From an uncultured Lachnospiraceae bacterium (GTDB lineage: Bacteria > Bacillota > Clostridia > Lachnospirales > Lachnospiraceae), in contig CANQTF010000009.1 of the NCBI GenBank assembly GCA_947626745.1, positions 1-64,000 of the forward strand: a stretch of 64,000 nt of DNA. The letters are read 5' to 3'. Made by a program: the position numbers and the translations under genes. Below the pieces are notes generated by a model. That model made no database searches and was not told the origin of the DNA. It saw nothing but the letters and a program-made list of their open reading frames with translations. Of this stretch, positions 53,561-62,876 are shown one piece after another; the first letter of the stretch is position 1; the number at the start of each line of letters is the position of its first letter.

Positions 53561-53968
53561 TTATCTCTTTGAAAACTGCGGCGCTCTTCTTGCGGCTTTG
53601 AGGCCGTATTTCTTACGCTCTTTCATACGGGGATCTCTGGTAAGATAGCCCGCTGCCTTCAGGGTCGGTCTGTAGTCCGCATCCGCCTGAAGAAGCGCTC
53701 TCGCGATGCCGTGTCTTACAGCGCCCGCCTGGCCTGTAAAACCGCCGCCCTTGACTGTGACGATCGCGTCAAACTTGTCTGCGGTATCCGTGGCCGCAAG
53801 AGGCTGACGAACGATGACCTTAAGCGTCTCCAATCCGAAATAATCGTCGATATCTCTCTTGTTGATCGTAATCTGACCTTTGCCCGGCACTAAATATACT
53901 CTGGCAACAGAGGTCTTTCTTCTGCCGGTTCCGTAATATTTTGCTGCTGTTTTAGCTGACTTAGCCAT
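53561..53968 (-). CDS. rpsI: 30S ribosomal protein S9
   Basis: The 135-aa protein has the S9 core [38 protein letters not shown] and the tRNA-contacting C-terminal tail ending QFSKR. It follows rplM by 29 nt in the usual rplM-rpsI operon. Confidence 0.98.
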   Translation of the reverse strand: MAKSAKTAAKYYGTGRRKTSVARVYLVPGKGQITINKRDIDDYFGLETLKVIVRQPLAATDTADKFDAIVTVKGGGFTGQAGAVRHGIARALLQADADYRPTLKAAGYLTRDPRMKERKKYGLKAARRAPQFSKR

Positions 53969-53997
53969 TCTTATTTTCTCCTTTCAGTCCTTGCGAA

Positions 53998-54426
53998 TCA
54001 AAACGTCAATACTTCCGGCTTCTGTGCCGCCTGCTTGTGCTCGGGGCCTGCGTATACATGAAGTTTTGTATACATCTGTCTTCCCAAGGGTCCTTTCGGG
54101 AGCATACCTTTGACTGCGTGCTCAACCACTCTCTCAGGGTGTGTCTTAAGCATCTCCTTCAGAGTCGTCTCTTTCATACCGCCTACATACTCGGAGTGAT
54201 GATAGTAGATCTTCTGATCCAGCTTCCTGCCTGTCACCTTTACCTTCTCGGCATTCACCACGATCACATAATCGCCTGTGTCGATATGAGGCGTGAAAAT
54301 CGGCTTGTTCTTGCCTCTCAGCACTTTGGCGACCTCAGATGCCAAACGGCCGAGCGTCATATCTGTCGCATCGACTACGTACCATTTTCTCTCGATCGTA
54401 GCCGGACTTGCCATAAAAGTCTTCAT
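53998..54426 (-). CDS. rplM: 50S ribosomal protein L13
   Basis: The 142-aa protein shows typical L13 motifs: [36 protein letters not shown] and [23 protein letters not shown] lies upstream of the ATG. It is the first gene of rplM-rpsI, with its own consensus promoter. Confidence 0.98.
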   Translation of the reverse strand: MKTFMASPATIERKWYVVDATDMTLGRLASEVAKVLRGKNKPIFTPHIDTGDYVIVVNAEKVKVTGRKLDQKIYYHHSEYVGGMKETTLKEMLKTHPERVVEHAVKGMLPKGPLGRQMYTKLHVYAGPEHKQAAQKPEVLTF

Positions 54427-54607
54427 GATATTACCTCCTAGTAACGATTCGTCTTTCGACTGTCTGTGCCGCCGCGACGATCTCTCGGGGCGGATGTCCG
54501 GGCCGCCTCTCTGAATCCGTCAGACAACGGACGATATTTCTGTCATATTGAAAAAATGCCCTGCCGGGGCTTTGGCCGGACACTTTCAAACACTGTCACA
54601 GTTATCT
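54427..54607 (-). ncRNA. candidate L13-type ribosomal leader
   Basis: The rplM mRNA has a leader of about 175 nt containing GCCCCGGCAGGGC followed by ATTTTTT, a short attenuator-like hairpin, and a second hairpin CGTCCG/CGGATT further on. Firmicutes rplM often has an autoregulatory leader, but I cannot match the Rfam consensus by eye. Confidence 0.35.
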
Positions 54608-54636
54608 ATTATATTATACGCTTCCGAGTGTGTCAA
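54608..54636 (-). promoter_or_regulatory. promoter of rplM-rpsI
   Basis: Perfect TTGACA (54631-54636) and TATAAT (54608-54613) are 17 nt apart, as expected for a strong ribosomal protein promoter. Confidence 0.85.
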
Positions 54637-54669
54637 CCCATTTTTTGCTTGATTTTTCTTCCCTTTTCC

Positions 54670-55473
54670 TCATGGGTTTTGGTCGTCCGGCGCAAACGCT
54701 ATCCCCGCCAGCGTCAGCCCGCAGGCCGGGGCGGTGGGGCCGGCCGCCTGTCTGTCCCGCGCCTCCAAAATATCCTGCATCTGCTCCGGCATGATGCGGC
54801 CTCTCCCCACTTCCATCAGTGTTCCCGCGATGATGCGCACCATATTATAGAGGAAACCGTTGCCTGACACACGTATCACAATATCTTGACCGCGCCGGTC
54901 AATATCGTCGCCCATACCGGCGGCCGGACCGTCGTCCCGCGGCGCAAGCACTTGTATCGAATCGATCCGCCGCACGGTCGTCTCCGCCTGTGTGTCTGCG
55001 CTGCAGAAGCTCTTGAAATCGTGCTCGCCCGTCAGATACGCCGCCGCCTGACGCATCGGCGCAAGCTCCAGCGGCACATAGGTATAGTGGGCGTACAGTC
55101 TTTTGGTCGGCATCGGGAAAGGGGCGCAGTAGATCCGGTACTCGTAGGTCTTGCGGCTCGCACAATGCCGCGGGTGGAAGCCGGCCGCCACTTCTTCCGA
55201 CTTCTGTATCCTGATGTCTTCCGGAAGGCTCCTGTTCAGGGCATAGGATATCTTGTCCGCCGGGATCGGGCTTTCCGTGTCAAAGACCGCCACATTCCCT
55301 ATGGCATGGACGCCGGCATCGGTACGGCTTGCGCCCGTCACCTCGATCTTTTCGCCGAGAAGTGCAGAAAGGCATCTGTTCAAGATGCCTTCTATCGTCT
55401 CTCCGTTCGGTTGTATCTGCCACCCGTGATAGTTTGTTCCGTCATAGGCCACCGTGAGCATAACTCTTTTCAT
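54670..55473 (-). CDS. truA: tRNA pseudouridine(38-40) synthase
   Basis: The 267-aa enzyme isomerises uridines 38-40 in the tRNA anticodon stem. The N terminus MLTVAYDGTNYHGWQIQPN, the catalytic Asp in GASRTDAGVHA and the FLYNMVRIIAGTLMEVGRG segment are diagnostic. It follows ecfT by 43 nt. Confidence 0.96.
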   Translation of the reverse strand: MKRVMLTVAYDGTNYHGWQIQPNGETIEGILNRCLSALLGEKIEVTGASRTDAGVHAIGNVAVFDTESPIPADKISYALNRSLPEDIRIQKSEEVAAGFHPRHCASRKTYEYRIYCAPFPMPTKRLYAHYTYVPLELAPMRQAAAYLTGEHDFKSFCSADTQAETTVRRIDSIQVLAPRDDGPAAGMGDDIDRRGQDIVIRVSGNGFLYNMVRIIAGTLMEVGRGRIMPEQMQDILEARDRQAAGPTAPACGLTLAGIAFAPDDQNP

Positions 55474-55516
55474 GATCCACGCCTTCTCTTATGGCCCTGC
55501 CGCCGGGCCGCATCCC

Positions 55517-56317
55517 TTATAAGTATATCCGTATCGCGATGCACAGCGCGAAATACGCCGCAAGCACGCCGTAAGCGATACGGTCCCTCGCCGCATACTT
55601 AAGGGGCTTCATCTTCGTCCTGTGCTCCCCGCCCCGGTAACACCTTGCCTCCATCGCCATGGCGAGATCGTTCGCACGCCGGAACGCGGAGATGAACAGG
55701 GGCACAAGCAGGGGCACCATCGCTTTCGCCTTCTTGACAAGATTGCCGCTCTCGAAGTCCGCGCCTCTGGCGATCTGCGCCTTCATGATCTTATCCGTCT
55801 CTTCCAGCAGGATCGGGATAAAACGAAGGGCGATCGACATCATCATCGCCACCTCATGCACCGGCACCTTGAACAGCTTCAGGGGCTTCATCAGATCCTC
55901 CATGCCGTCGGTCAGACTGTTGGGGGTAGTCGTCAGCGTCATCACGGAAGAACCTACGATCAGGAACGACAGCCTTACCGCCATCATCACCGCCAGCTCC
56001 AGCCCTTCTCTCGTGATCCGCAGCTTCCACACGGATACGAGCGTCTCGCCCGGCGTCAGGAAGAGGTTGAACACCACCGTGATGAGCAGGATGAAAACGA
56101 TCGCTTTCATGCCTTTTACCATATATTTAAAGGGTACGTTCGACAGCCTGATCATCACCGCAAGAAATACCGCCGCCGCCACATAACCGACCCAGCTTTT
56201 CACCACAAAGAGCGACACGATAAAACAGATCGTCGCCGTCAGCTTCACCCGCGGGTCCAGTTTATGTATGACGGATTCCGTCTGATAATACTGGCCCAAT
56301 GTAATATCCCGTAACAT
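55517..56317 (-). CDS. ecfT: ECF transporter transmembrane subunit
   Basis: The 266-aa EcfT has about five TM helices (SLFVVKSWVGYVAAAVFLAV) and the two coupling motifs near ALRFIPILLEETDKIMKAQIARG and the ARG-type AMEARCYRGG. It forms the shared energising module with EcfA1 and EcfA2 for vitamin-binding S components encoded elsewhere. Confidence 0.95.
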   Translation of the reverse strand: MLRDITLGQYYQTESVIHKLDPRVKLTATICFIVSLFVVKSWVGYVAAAVFLAVMIRLSNVPFKYMVKGMKAIVFILLITVVFNLFLTPGETLVSVWKLRITREGLELAVMMAVRLSFLIVGSSVMTLTTTPNSLTDGMEDLMKPLKLFKVPVHEVAMMMSIALRFIPILLEETDKIMKAQIARGADFESGNLVKKAKAMVPLLVPLFISAFRRANDLAMAMEARCYRGGEHRTKMKPLKYAARDRIAYGVLAAYFALCIAIRIYL

Positions 56318-56390
56318 AACCGATTCCTTTCCTGTATCCGTCGTCCGCAGCGCCCTGCGGCCTTTCGCGCGCTCTGTCCGCGGGGCCGGC

Positions 56391-57239
56391 TCACCTTCCC
56401 AGCGCTTTCAGGATCTCCTGTTTTGCCTCCCCGATCGTGGTGGCGTCCGTCGCCACCGGCATACCGTTTTCGTGAAGCGCCCGCATGATATAGGTCACCT
56501 GCGGCGCGGCCAGCCCGATCTGCTCCAGCTCGCGGTAATGGGCGAACACTTCCTTCGGCGCGCCGTCATACATCACGCTGCCCTGATTCATCACGATAAT
56601 GCGCTCCACATACTTCGCCACATCTTCCATGCTGTGCGATACGAGAATGACAGTGATCCCCGTCTCCTCCTTCAGCTTTGCGATCTGGTCGAGGATCTCA
56701 TCTCTGCCCTTGGGGTCTAAGCCCGCGGTCGGTTCGTCCAGAACGAGCACGTCGGGCTTCATGGCGAGCACGCCCGCGATCGCCACCCGCCTCTTCTGCC
56801 CGCCCGACAGATCAAAAGGCGACTGATAGAAATATTCGTCCTCCAGCCCGACCTGTTTGAGCGCCGCATAAGCCCGCAGCTCCGTTTCTTTCTTGGACAG
56901 TCCCAGATTCTTCGGCCCGAAGCACACATCGGAAAAGACGTCTATCTCGAAAAGCTGGTGCTCCGGATACTGGAAGACCAGCCCGACCTTGCTGCGCAGC
57001 TTCTTCTTATCATAATCCGCCGCATGGATGTCCTCACCGTTATAGTATATGCTCCCTGCGGTCGGCTTGATCAAACCGTTCAGATGCTGCACCAGCGTTG
57101 ACTTGCCCGAGCCCGTATGGCCGATCAGACCGATGAACTGTCCGTCGGGAATCACCAGACTGATATCTTTGAGCGCGTGTACCGCGAGCGCCGTATCGCC
57201 CCCGTACACATAATCCACATGATCTAAGATGATCGACAT
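56391..57239 (-). CDS. ecfA2: ECF transporter ATPase EcfA2
   Basis: The 282-aa ATPase has Walker A GHTGSGKSTLVQHL, Q-loop FQYPEHQLF, signature DLSGGQKRRVAIAG, Walker B VLVLDEPTAGLD and an H-loop in VSHSMED. The C-terminal extension is typical of the CbiO/EcfA group. It is the partner of EcfA1 immediately upstream. Confidence 0.95.
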   Translation of the reverse strand: MSIILDHVDYVYGGDTALAVHALKDISLVIPDGQFIGLIGHTGSGKSTLVQHLNGLIKPTAGSIYYNGEDIHAADYDKKKLRSKVGLVFQYPEHQLFEIDVFSDVCFGPKNLGLSKKETELRAYAALKQVGLEDEYFYQSPFDLSGGQKRRVAIAGVLAMKPDVLVLDEPTAGLDPKGRDEILDQIAKLKEETGITVILVSHSMEDVAKYVERIIVMNQGSVMYDGAPKEVFAHYRELEQIGLAAPQVTYIMRALHENGMPVATDATTIGEAKQEILKALGR

Positions 57240-57317
57240 GATCCCTTGCGCTTCCTTTCCTTCGCTTCACTGCGGCCCTTCGGCAGCCGCCTTGCCCGAT
57301 ACGATATGACACGCATG

Positions 57318-58181
57318 TCATTGTTGTCCGCGGTATGTCTGCAGGAGCGCCTGTGTCAGCTCCTCCACTGTCAGAATGCCGTTCGGCAGATCCACCCCGC
57401 TCTTTTGCAGCTCGTAGGCGAGCAGCGTCACCTGCGGTACATCGAGCCGCAGCGCTTTCAGCCGCTCCACCTGTGAAAAGATCTCCCGCGGCGTACCCTG
57501 CATGGCGATCCTGCCCTGATCCATGACAAAGACCTTGTCCGCGTGAATGATCTCCTCCATGTAGTGCGTGATCAGCACGACCGTGATGCCCTCCACATCG
57601 TTGAGCGCCCGCACCGCCCGCACCACTTCCCTGCGGCCGCTCGGGTCAAGCATGGCGGTCGGCTCGTCCAGAATGATGCATTTCGGGTGCATCGCGATCA
57701 CGCCCGCTATGGAGACGCGCTGCTTCTGTCCGCCGGACAGCTTATTAGGCGAATATTTCCGGTACTCGTACATATCGACCGCCTTCAGGCTCTCCTCCAC
57801 CCGCGCCCAGATCTCCGCCGTGGGTACGCCCATATTCTCCGGCCCGAAGCCCACATCTTCCTCGACCACCTGTCCGATGATCTGGTTGTCCGGATTCTGA
57901 AAGACCATGCCGGCCTCCTGTCGGATATCCCACAGACGCTTCTCGTCCTGCGTGTTCATGCCGTCGACCCACACCGTGCCCTCCGTCGGATAGAGGATCG
58001 CGTTGATGTGCTTGGCGAGCGTGGATTTGCCGGAGCCGTTATGCCCCAGAATGGCCACGAAGTCGCCCTGCTTCACGTCCAGATCGACCTCGTCCACGGC
58101 GCGCGTGATCCCCTCCACGTTGCCTTCCTCGTCGCGGCGTATATATTCAAAAACCAGTTTTTCGGTCTTGATGATCTCCAT
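57318..58181 (-). CDS. ecfA1: ECF transporter ATPase EcfA1
   Basis: The 287-aa ATPase (start 58181, with AGGAG 8 nt upstream) has Walker A GHNGSGKSTLAKHI, Q-loop FQNPDNQIIG, signature KLSGGQKQRVSIAG, Walker B CIILDEPTAMLD and ITHYMEEI. It is the first gene of ecfA1-ecfA2-ecfT-truA. Confidence 0.95.
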   Translation of the reverse strand: MEIIKTEKLVFEYIRRDEEGNVEGITRAVDEVDLDVKQGDFVAILGHNGSGKSTLAKHINAILYPTEGTVWVDGMNTQDEKRLWDIRQEAGMVFQNPDNQIIGQVVEEDVGFGPENMGVPTAEIWARVEESLKAVDMYEYRKYSPNKLSGGQKQRVSIAGVIAMHPKCIILDEPTAMLDPSGRREVVRAVRALNDVEGITVVLITHYMEEIIHADKVFVMDQGRIAMQGTPREIFSQVERLKALRLDVPQVTLLAYELQKSGVDLPNGILTVEELTQALLQTYRGQQ

Positions 58182-58214
58182 TCCGTCTGCTCCTGTCATA
58201 TCTGTCCTCCGCCT

Positions 58215-58243
58215 ATTATACTAACTAATGCGCCAAAACACAA
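58215..58243 (-). promoter_or_regulatory. predicted promoter of ecfA1
   Basis: TTGTGT (58238-58243) and a perfect TATAAT (58215-58220) are 17 nt apart, about 34 nt before the start codon. This implies that the ecf genes are transcribed apart from rplQ here. Confidence 0.6.
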
Positions 58244-58270
58244 GGGCAAACGCCTCCCGGCGGGCGGCTG

Positions 58271-58299
58271 TTGTTTTTTTGTCCCCGATACCCTATAAT
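58271..58299 (+). promoter_or_regulatory. predicted promoter of the M15 peptidase gene
   Basis: TTGTTT (58271-58276) and TATAAT (58294-58299) are 17 nt apart. The ORF-track start (58302) would precede the expected transcription start, supporting the later ATG. Confidence 0.65.
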
Positions 58300-58337
58300 A
58301 ATTGGAAGATACGGATAGCAGGAAAGGAGCCGATACC

Positions 58338-59345
58338 ATGTCTCAGAACAGATCCTCCGGCAGAAGGCCGGCTGATGCAAAAGAATTGCTGCGGGCCGTC
58401 GCGCGGCCGCTGACCTTCCTATTGTGCCTGATCATGGTCTGTGCGTTTCTGGCGCACTATCTGCTGGACTCGGAGACGCTGGCGGAATATGCCGCAAACG
58501 ACCCCGAAGCCGCGTACGGCAGACAGGAGGCTGACGGCGGGACAGAGACGGCCCGGACCGCCGAAGACACGTCCGCAGATGCCGACAAGGATACGCCCGC
58601 AGACAACAGCGCCGTCACGCCGGACGAGCCGGGCGCATATGATACCTCAGAAGCGCAGAACGGGGGTGTATCCGCAGTCTCCCCCGCAACGCAGCAGGAA
58701 GAGGGCGAGCAAGACATGGCAGAACAGGAAAATGCAGACAGGACCGTCTATCGGGACGGCTTTTACTATGAACCGCTGAGCGATGCGGTCAAGGAGCGCA
58801 TTACGGGGATCTCCTACCCCGAGGAGGGCTGCACCGTACCCTATGAGGATCTGAACTACGTGGGACTTCTCTATGTGGACTTTGACGGCAACGTACAGGA
58901 AGGCGAACTGATCTGCAATCGGGCGATCGCACAGGATATGGTGGAGATCTTCTATGAGCTGTACCGGAACGACTACCGCCTCGAGCGCGTCCGTCTGGTT
59001 GACGAGTACGGCGGCGACGATACGCTCTCTATGGAAGACAACAACACTTCCTGCTTCAACTATCGGGTGGTGGACGGCACTTCCACGCTCTCCAAGCATG
59101 CGCTCGGCTGCGCCATCGACATCAACCCGTTCTACAATCCCTATATCGTATACAACAAAAACGGAAGCGGTGAGACATATATCTCTCCCAAGGGAAGTGA
59201 GATATACGCAGACCGCTCCCAAGATTTTCCTTATAAGATCGATGAAAACGATCTGTGCTACAAGCTGTTCACACAGCACGGCTTCACATGGGGAGGCAAC
59301 TGGAATTCCACCAAAGATTACCAGCACTTCCAGATCGTTCTCTAA
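58338..59345 (+). CDS. membrane-anchored M15 family peptidase (D-Ala-D-Ala carboxypeptidase-like)
   Basis: The 335-aa protein (ATG 58338 with AAAGGAG 8 nt upstream) has a TM anchor ([20 protein letters not shown]), an acidic Ala/Asp/Thr-rich linker of about 100 residues and an M15C-type domain. Zinc and catalytic residues are in [14 protein letters not shown] (HxxxxxxD) and [10 protein letters not shown] (C-terminal His). Such enzymes trim peptidoglycan stem peptides. It is convergent with the chemoreceptor gene, the stop codons overlapping by 4 nt. Confidence 0.85.
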   Translation: MSQNRSSGRRPADAKELLRAVARPLTFLLCLIMVCAFLAHYLLDSETLAEYAANDPEAAYGRQEADGGTETARTAEDTSADADKDTPADNSAVTPDEPGAYDTSEAQNGGVSAVSPATQQEEGEQDMAEQENADRTVYRDGFYYEPLSDAVKERITGISYPEEGCTVPYEDLNYVGLLYVDFDGNVQEGELICNRAIAQDMVEIFYELYRNDYRLERVRLVDEYGGDDTLSMEDNNTSCFNYRVVDGTSTLSKHALGCAIDINPFYNPYIVYNKNGSGETYISPKGSEIYADRSQDFPYKIDENDLCYKLFTQHGFTWGGNWNSTKDYQHFQIVL

Positions 59346-61045
59346 TCCGTTTCAAACATCGACATGCTGTCATCCAGCCTGTTGGAGATGTCTTTCAGAT
59401 CGACCGCATTGTTGGCGATCTCACCGACGATGCTGCTGATCTCCGTAACGGAGGCCGATGTCTCCTGCGAGCTCGCCGCATTCTCCTGCGCGATCGCAGA
59501 CAGATTCTGCACCGTATCTACCACGCTGCTGCGGGCCTCGTTGATCCTGTTCGTCTTCTCGACCACTTCCTCGATACCCGCAAGCGATTCTTCCACGTCC
59601 TGCAGAAGGTTCATGACCTGCGTGTTCGTGTTCGCGACATTCTCGCTCTGCTGCTCCATGATCTCTTTCACTTCGTTCATGGTGGTGACAGATTTGTCGG
59701 AATCCTCGATCAGCGAGAGGATAATGCGCTCGATCTGCTTGGCGGATTCGTTGGACTGCTCGGCCAGCTTCTGGATCTGCGCCGCCACGACTGCGAAGCC
59801 TCTGCCCTGTTCGCCCGCGCGCGCCGCCTCAATGGACGCGTTCAGCGACAGCAGGTTCGTCTCCTCCGCTATGTTGGTGATGAGCGCCGTAGCCTCCTTG
59901 ATCTTCTGTGCGGACTCGTTCGTCACGTTCGTCTGCTCGTAGATGATATCAATGGATTCGCTCGTCTTTTCGTTGGTGGCCTGCAGTTCGCGAAGCGCCT
60001 TGATCGCGGCCTCGCCGCGCTCCTTCATGGACTTCGCGCTCTCGCTTAAGCTGCCCAGCTCATCGACCGTCTCCTCAATCATATTGCCCATCACAATGAT
60101 ATTTTCCGTCGCGTCCTGCGTCTCCTCCGCCTGACTGCCCGCGCCGATCGCGATCTCGCCGACGGCCTTCTCCATCTGTTCCACATGGCTGCTGGTGTCG
60201 GTGGTCTTCTCGCTCAGCTGTTCGGAAGCGCTCAAAAGCGTAGTGCTGTCATTCTTAATGGAAGAAATGATATCCGTCAGATTGCTCTTCAGCTTATGTA
60301 TCGCCCGGCTGATATCGCCGATCTCGTCCTTGCTCTTAAGCTGCGCATCGCTCAGATGCACGTTCAGCTTGCCCTCGGAAAGCCGTGTCAGGGCGTCCAC
60401 GCCCTCCGTGATACTCTTGACCATCTTGTTGACGATCATGAAGATGAGCACGACGCACACAAGCGCCACGGCCACAACGATACCGACGATCAGGTAGATG
60501 ATGCTCCTGATCTGGTTCTTCGCGTCCGCCTGTGACATGCCGGCAAATACCATACCCACGATCTGGCCCGTCGTCTCGTCCGTGAGCGGCACATAATAGC
60601 CGAAATAATCCTGCCCTACCACCACCACGTCCGTGGCGAAATAATCTTCTCCGCCCTTCAGCACGGTGTTGATGACGGCCTCGCCCGCCTGTGTCCGCAG
60701 CACGCGGTCACCGTTCTCGTCCAGCACGGAGGTCATATAGCGCGTATCCCCGTAAAACACCGTGATATCCGTATTGGCGCTCTTGCGCAGTTCGTCCGCC
60801 AGCCGCGTATGCTGAGTGACGTTGTAATCGCCCTTGCACAGCTCATCGTTCTCGTCGATGTAAAATGCCTCGTCGTTGATCTCCTCCAAGGAGTCCAAGA
60901 CCGATATTGCCGCGCTCCGCAGACCGTTCTCAATGGCGGAGGTGAGCACCGCGTTGATACGCTTGTTGCTGACCCACAGCATGACCACGCCCAGCAGCAC
61001 GATAGGCGCAATCGAGATCAATAAGATTTTCTGTTTTAACTTCAT
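59342..61045 (-). CDS. methyl-accepting chemotaxis protein with single Cache domain
   Basis: The 567-aa receptor (start 61045) has TM1 ([18 protein letters not shown]), an extracytoplasmic single-Cache sensor of about 150 residues ([18 protein letters not shown] and [15 protein letters not shown]), TM2 ([19 protein letters not shown]), a HAMP domain and a long coiled-coil signalling domain. The hairpin tip is [20 protein letters not shown] followed by GFAVVAAQI. No flagellar or che genes are in the window, so the signalling partners lie elsewhere. It is divergent from the PocR protein. Confidence 0.92.
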   Translation of the reverse strand: MKLKQKILLISIAPIVLLGVVMLWVSNKRINAVLTSAIENGLRSAAISVLDSLEEINDEAFYIDENDELCKGDYNVTQHTRLADELRKSANTDITVFYGDTRYMTSVLDENGDRVLRTQAGEAVINTVLKGGEDYFATDVVVVGQDYFGYYVPLTDETTGQIVGMVFAGMSQADAKNQIRSIIYLIVGIVVAVALVCVVLIFMIVNKMVKSITEGVDALTRLSEGKLNVHLSDAQLKSKDEIGDISRAIHKLKSNLTDIISSIKNDSTTLLSASEQLSEKTTDTSSHVEQMEKAVGEIAIGAGSQAEETQDATENIIVMGNMIEETVDELGSLSESAKSMKERGEAAIKALRELQATNEKTSESIDIIYEQTNVTNESAQKIKEATALITNIAEETNLLSLNASIEAARAGEQGRGFAVVAAQIQKLAEQSNESAKQIERIILSLIEDSDKSVTTMNEVKEIMEQQSENVANTNTQVMNLLQDVEESLAGIEEVVEKTNRINEARSSVVDTVQNLSAIAQENAASSQETSASVTEISSIVGEIANNAVDLKDISNRLDDSMSMFETD

Positions 61046-61238
61046 CTCTTGTCTTTTCCCTCCAATAGCTATAACAGTTATATACTTTCCAAAGTGTATT
61101 TTAACACTTTTTGGCAAAAATGTACAGAAAAATTTGGCGTCACCCCCCCCCTTTGTGATTTTTGCCTATTATTGTGCATTCTGCCGCAAAATCTATAGAA
61201 TAATTGTCTTTCAATCGTCAAATGATTATGGTAAAATA

Positions 61239-61278
61239 GGACTAGGGCGAGTGCTGTCGGTTTGCCGCAGCCTGGTCC
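61239..61278 (+). other. hairpin in the leader of the PocR-domain gene
   Basis: GGACTAGG (61239-61246) pairs with CCTGGTCC (61271-61278), enclosing a second helix GCTGTCGG/CCGCAGC. It sits just after a TAAAAT -10-like box and about 30 nt before the GTG start. It does not match a riboswitch class that I know. Confidence 0.4.
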
Positions 61279-61307
61279 GATATATGCAAACGCAAGGAGG
61301 ATCAGTT

Positions 61308-62084
61308 GTGAAACTTACAGATTTTATGGATTTGAAGATACTGCAGAAGATTCAGGACGCTTTTTCCGATGCAACGGGTCTGGCGGCGATCGCAGTGGAC
61401 AATGACGGAAAATACATAACGGAGGGCAGCAACTTCACGGATTTCTGCATGAAGTATACCCGCGGCTGCGCGGAGGGTTCCAAGAGATGCGTGAAATGCG
61501 ATCAGGAGGGCAAAGGAACATATGAGTGCCACGCCGGACTGATGGACTTCTCCATTGATATCGTGCTGAACGGCGAGAAGCTCGGCTCCGTCATCGGCGG
61601 TCAGGTGCTTCCCGCGCCGCCCGACGAAGAGAAATTCGCCCGGATCGCGGAGGAGCTCGGCATCGACCCTCAGGCCTATGTCAACGCCGTGAAGAAGGTT
61701 CCCGTGCGTCCCAGAAAATCCATTCTTGCCGCCGCCGACCTGTTGGAGGATGTGGTCAACCGCATCGTGAAGCAGGAATATATGAACGCGACGGAATACA
61801 AGAAGCTGAACGTGTGGGAAGACGAGCTGCACATCGCTACGGAGACGATCGGCGAGATCAAGCAGTGTACCAAGGAACTGGAAACGATCTCTTCCAGGCA
61901 GTCGATCATGGCGCTGAATGCGGCGATCGAGACTGCAAGAGTCGGCGCTGCCGGCGCGGGCTTCGGCATCATCGCCAAACAGATGGGCGAATTTTCCAGA
62001 CAGTCCTCCGATATCTATAAGCATATTACGGAATCCGCCAACAAGATCTCCGTCTCTATCGACAAGATGAACAACGCGAAATAG
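61308..62084 (+). CDS. PocR-type sensor protein with short chemoreceptor-like tail
   Basis: The ORF-track start at 60876 lies inside the MCP gene. GTG 61308 has AAGGAGG 7 nt upstream and gives 258 aa. Residues 5-165 form a PocR domain: LTDFMDLKILQKIQDAFSDATG, then a Cys-rich core with RGCAEGSKRCVKCDQEG and YECHAGLMDF that likely binds a ligand or metal, and GSVIGGQVLP. The C terminus is a shortened methyl-accepting tip (SIMALNAAIETARVGAAGAG) without HAMP or TM. It is probably a soluble receptor acting with membrane chemoreceptors. Confidence 0.85.
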   Translation: MKLTDFMDLKILQKIQDAFSDATGLAAIAVDNDGKYITEGSNFTDFCMKYTRGCAEGSKRCVKCDQEGKGTYECHAGLMDFSIDIVLNGEKLGSVIGGQVLPAPPDEEKFARIAEELGIDPQAYVNAVKKVPVRPRKSILAAADLLEDVVNRIVKQEYMNATEYKKLNVWEDELHIATETIGEIKQCTKELETISSRQSIMALNAAIETARVGAAGAGFGIIAKQMGEFSRQSSDIYKHITESANKISVSIDKMNNAK

Positions 62085-62122
62085 CATAACGCCGAATTTT
62101 CTGGCTTTTCGGATCTCTGCAA

Positions 62123-62158
62123 AAAATCCCTTATGAGCGTCAGCCCATAAGGGATTTT
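62123..62158. terminator. bidirectional terminator between PocR gene and rplQ
   Basis: AAAATCCCTTATG and CATAAGGGATTTT form a perfect 13-bp stem with a 10-nt loop and serve both convergent genes. Confidence 0.85.
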
Positions 62159-62184
62159 ATGATACCGTATCATCGTCCCGGCTT

Positions 62185-62721
62185 TTATACCAGCTCCAGA
62201 ACGACTTCCATTGCCGCGTCGCCTTTGCGGGGACCGATCTTCACGATCCTCGTGTAGCCGCCGTTGCGGCTCGCATATTTAGGGCCGTACTCGTCGAACA
62301 GCTTTGCGACCAGATCGACCTCTTTCGTGCCTTTCTTTCTGCCCGCTCCCGCCTTGGGTACTTCCGTCACAGGATACAATACGCGCAGCATCTTTCTTCT
62401 CGCGTGCAGTCTGGAAGGCATATCTTTCTTGATCTCCTTCTCGACCGTATCATATACGGTGACCTTCTTGCCGTCCTTGACTTCCTTGACTCTCTTGCCG
62501 TCCTTATCCTTGCGGGGCACCTTCGCGCTGACCTTGACGGTCTCGAAATTGTCCTTTTCCTTGACGGCAAGCGCGATCAGACCGTCTGCTATCTTGCGGA
62601 CTTCCTTCGCTCTCGCCTCTGTGGTAATGATCCTGCCGTTGTACAGCAGCGCCGTTACCTGACTTCTCAGCAGCGCCTTTCTCTGGTCGGACGTTCTGCC
62701 GAGTTTTCTGTATTTTGCCAT
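62185..62721 (-). CDS. rplQ: 50S ribosomal protein L17 with internal insertion
   Basis: The start MAKYRKLGRTSDQRKALLRS at 62721 follows GGAG at 6 nt. The product is 178 aa, whereas ordinary L17 is about 115-130 aa. The extra length is a charged insertion of about 45-50 residues (PRKDKDGKRVKEVKDGKK) between the two halves of the fold. The C-terminal GGYTRIVKIGPRKGDAAMEV is normal L17. A 155-nt gap separates it from rpoA with no clear hairpin. Confidence 0.95.
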   Translation of the reverse strand: MAKYRKLGRTSDQRKALLRSQVTALLYNGRIITTEARAKEVRKIADGLIALAVKEKDNFETVKVSAKVPRKDKDGKRVKEVKDGKKVTVYDTVEKEIKKDMPSRLHARRKMLRVLYPVTEVPKAGAGRKKGTKEVDLVAKLFDEYGPKYASRNGGYTRIVKIGPRKGDAAMEVVLELV

Positions 62722-62876
62722 TACAGACTCCTTTCTCACCGGGGAGTTCTCTCCCGCGTCATGGTGTGCATACGGCAACGCTCTTTGGACTTACTCACCG
62801 AATGCATTTCTTGTTCCATTTATGAGCAGACACGCCGGCGCTCATCGGTCTTATCCCGCATGCCTTTCACATATGT

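Noticed and set aside
61239-61278. c-di-GMP riboswitch upstream of the PocR gene
   Set aside because: The hairpin lacks the GEMM core sequence and tetraloop receptor pattern.
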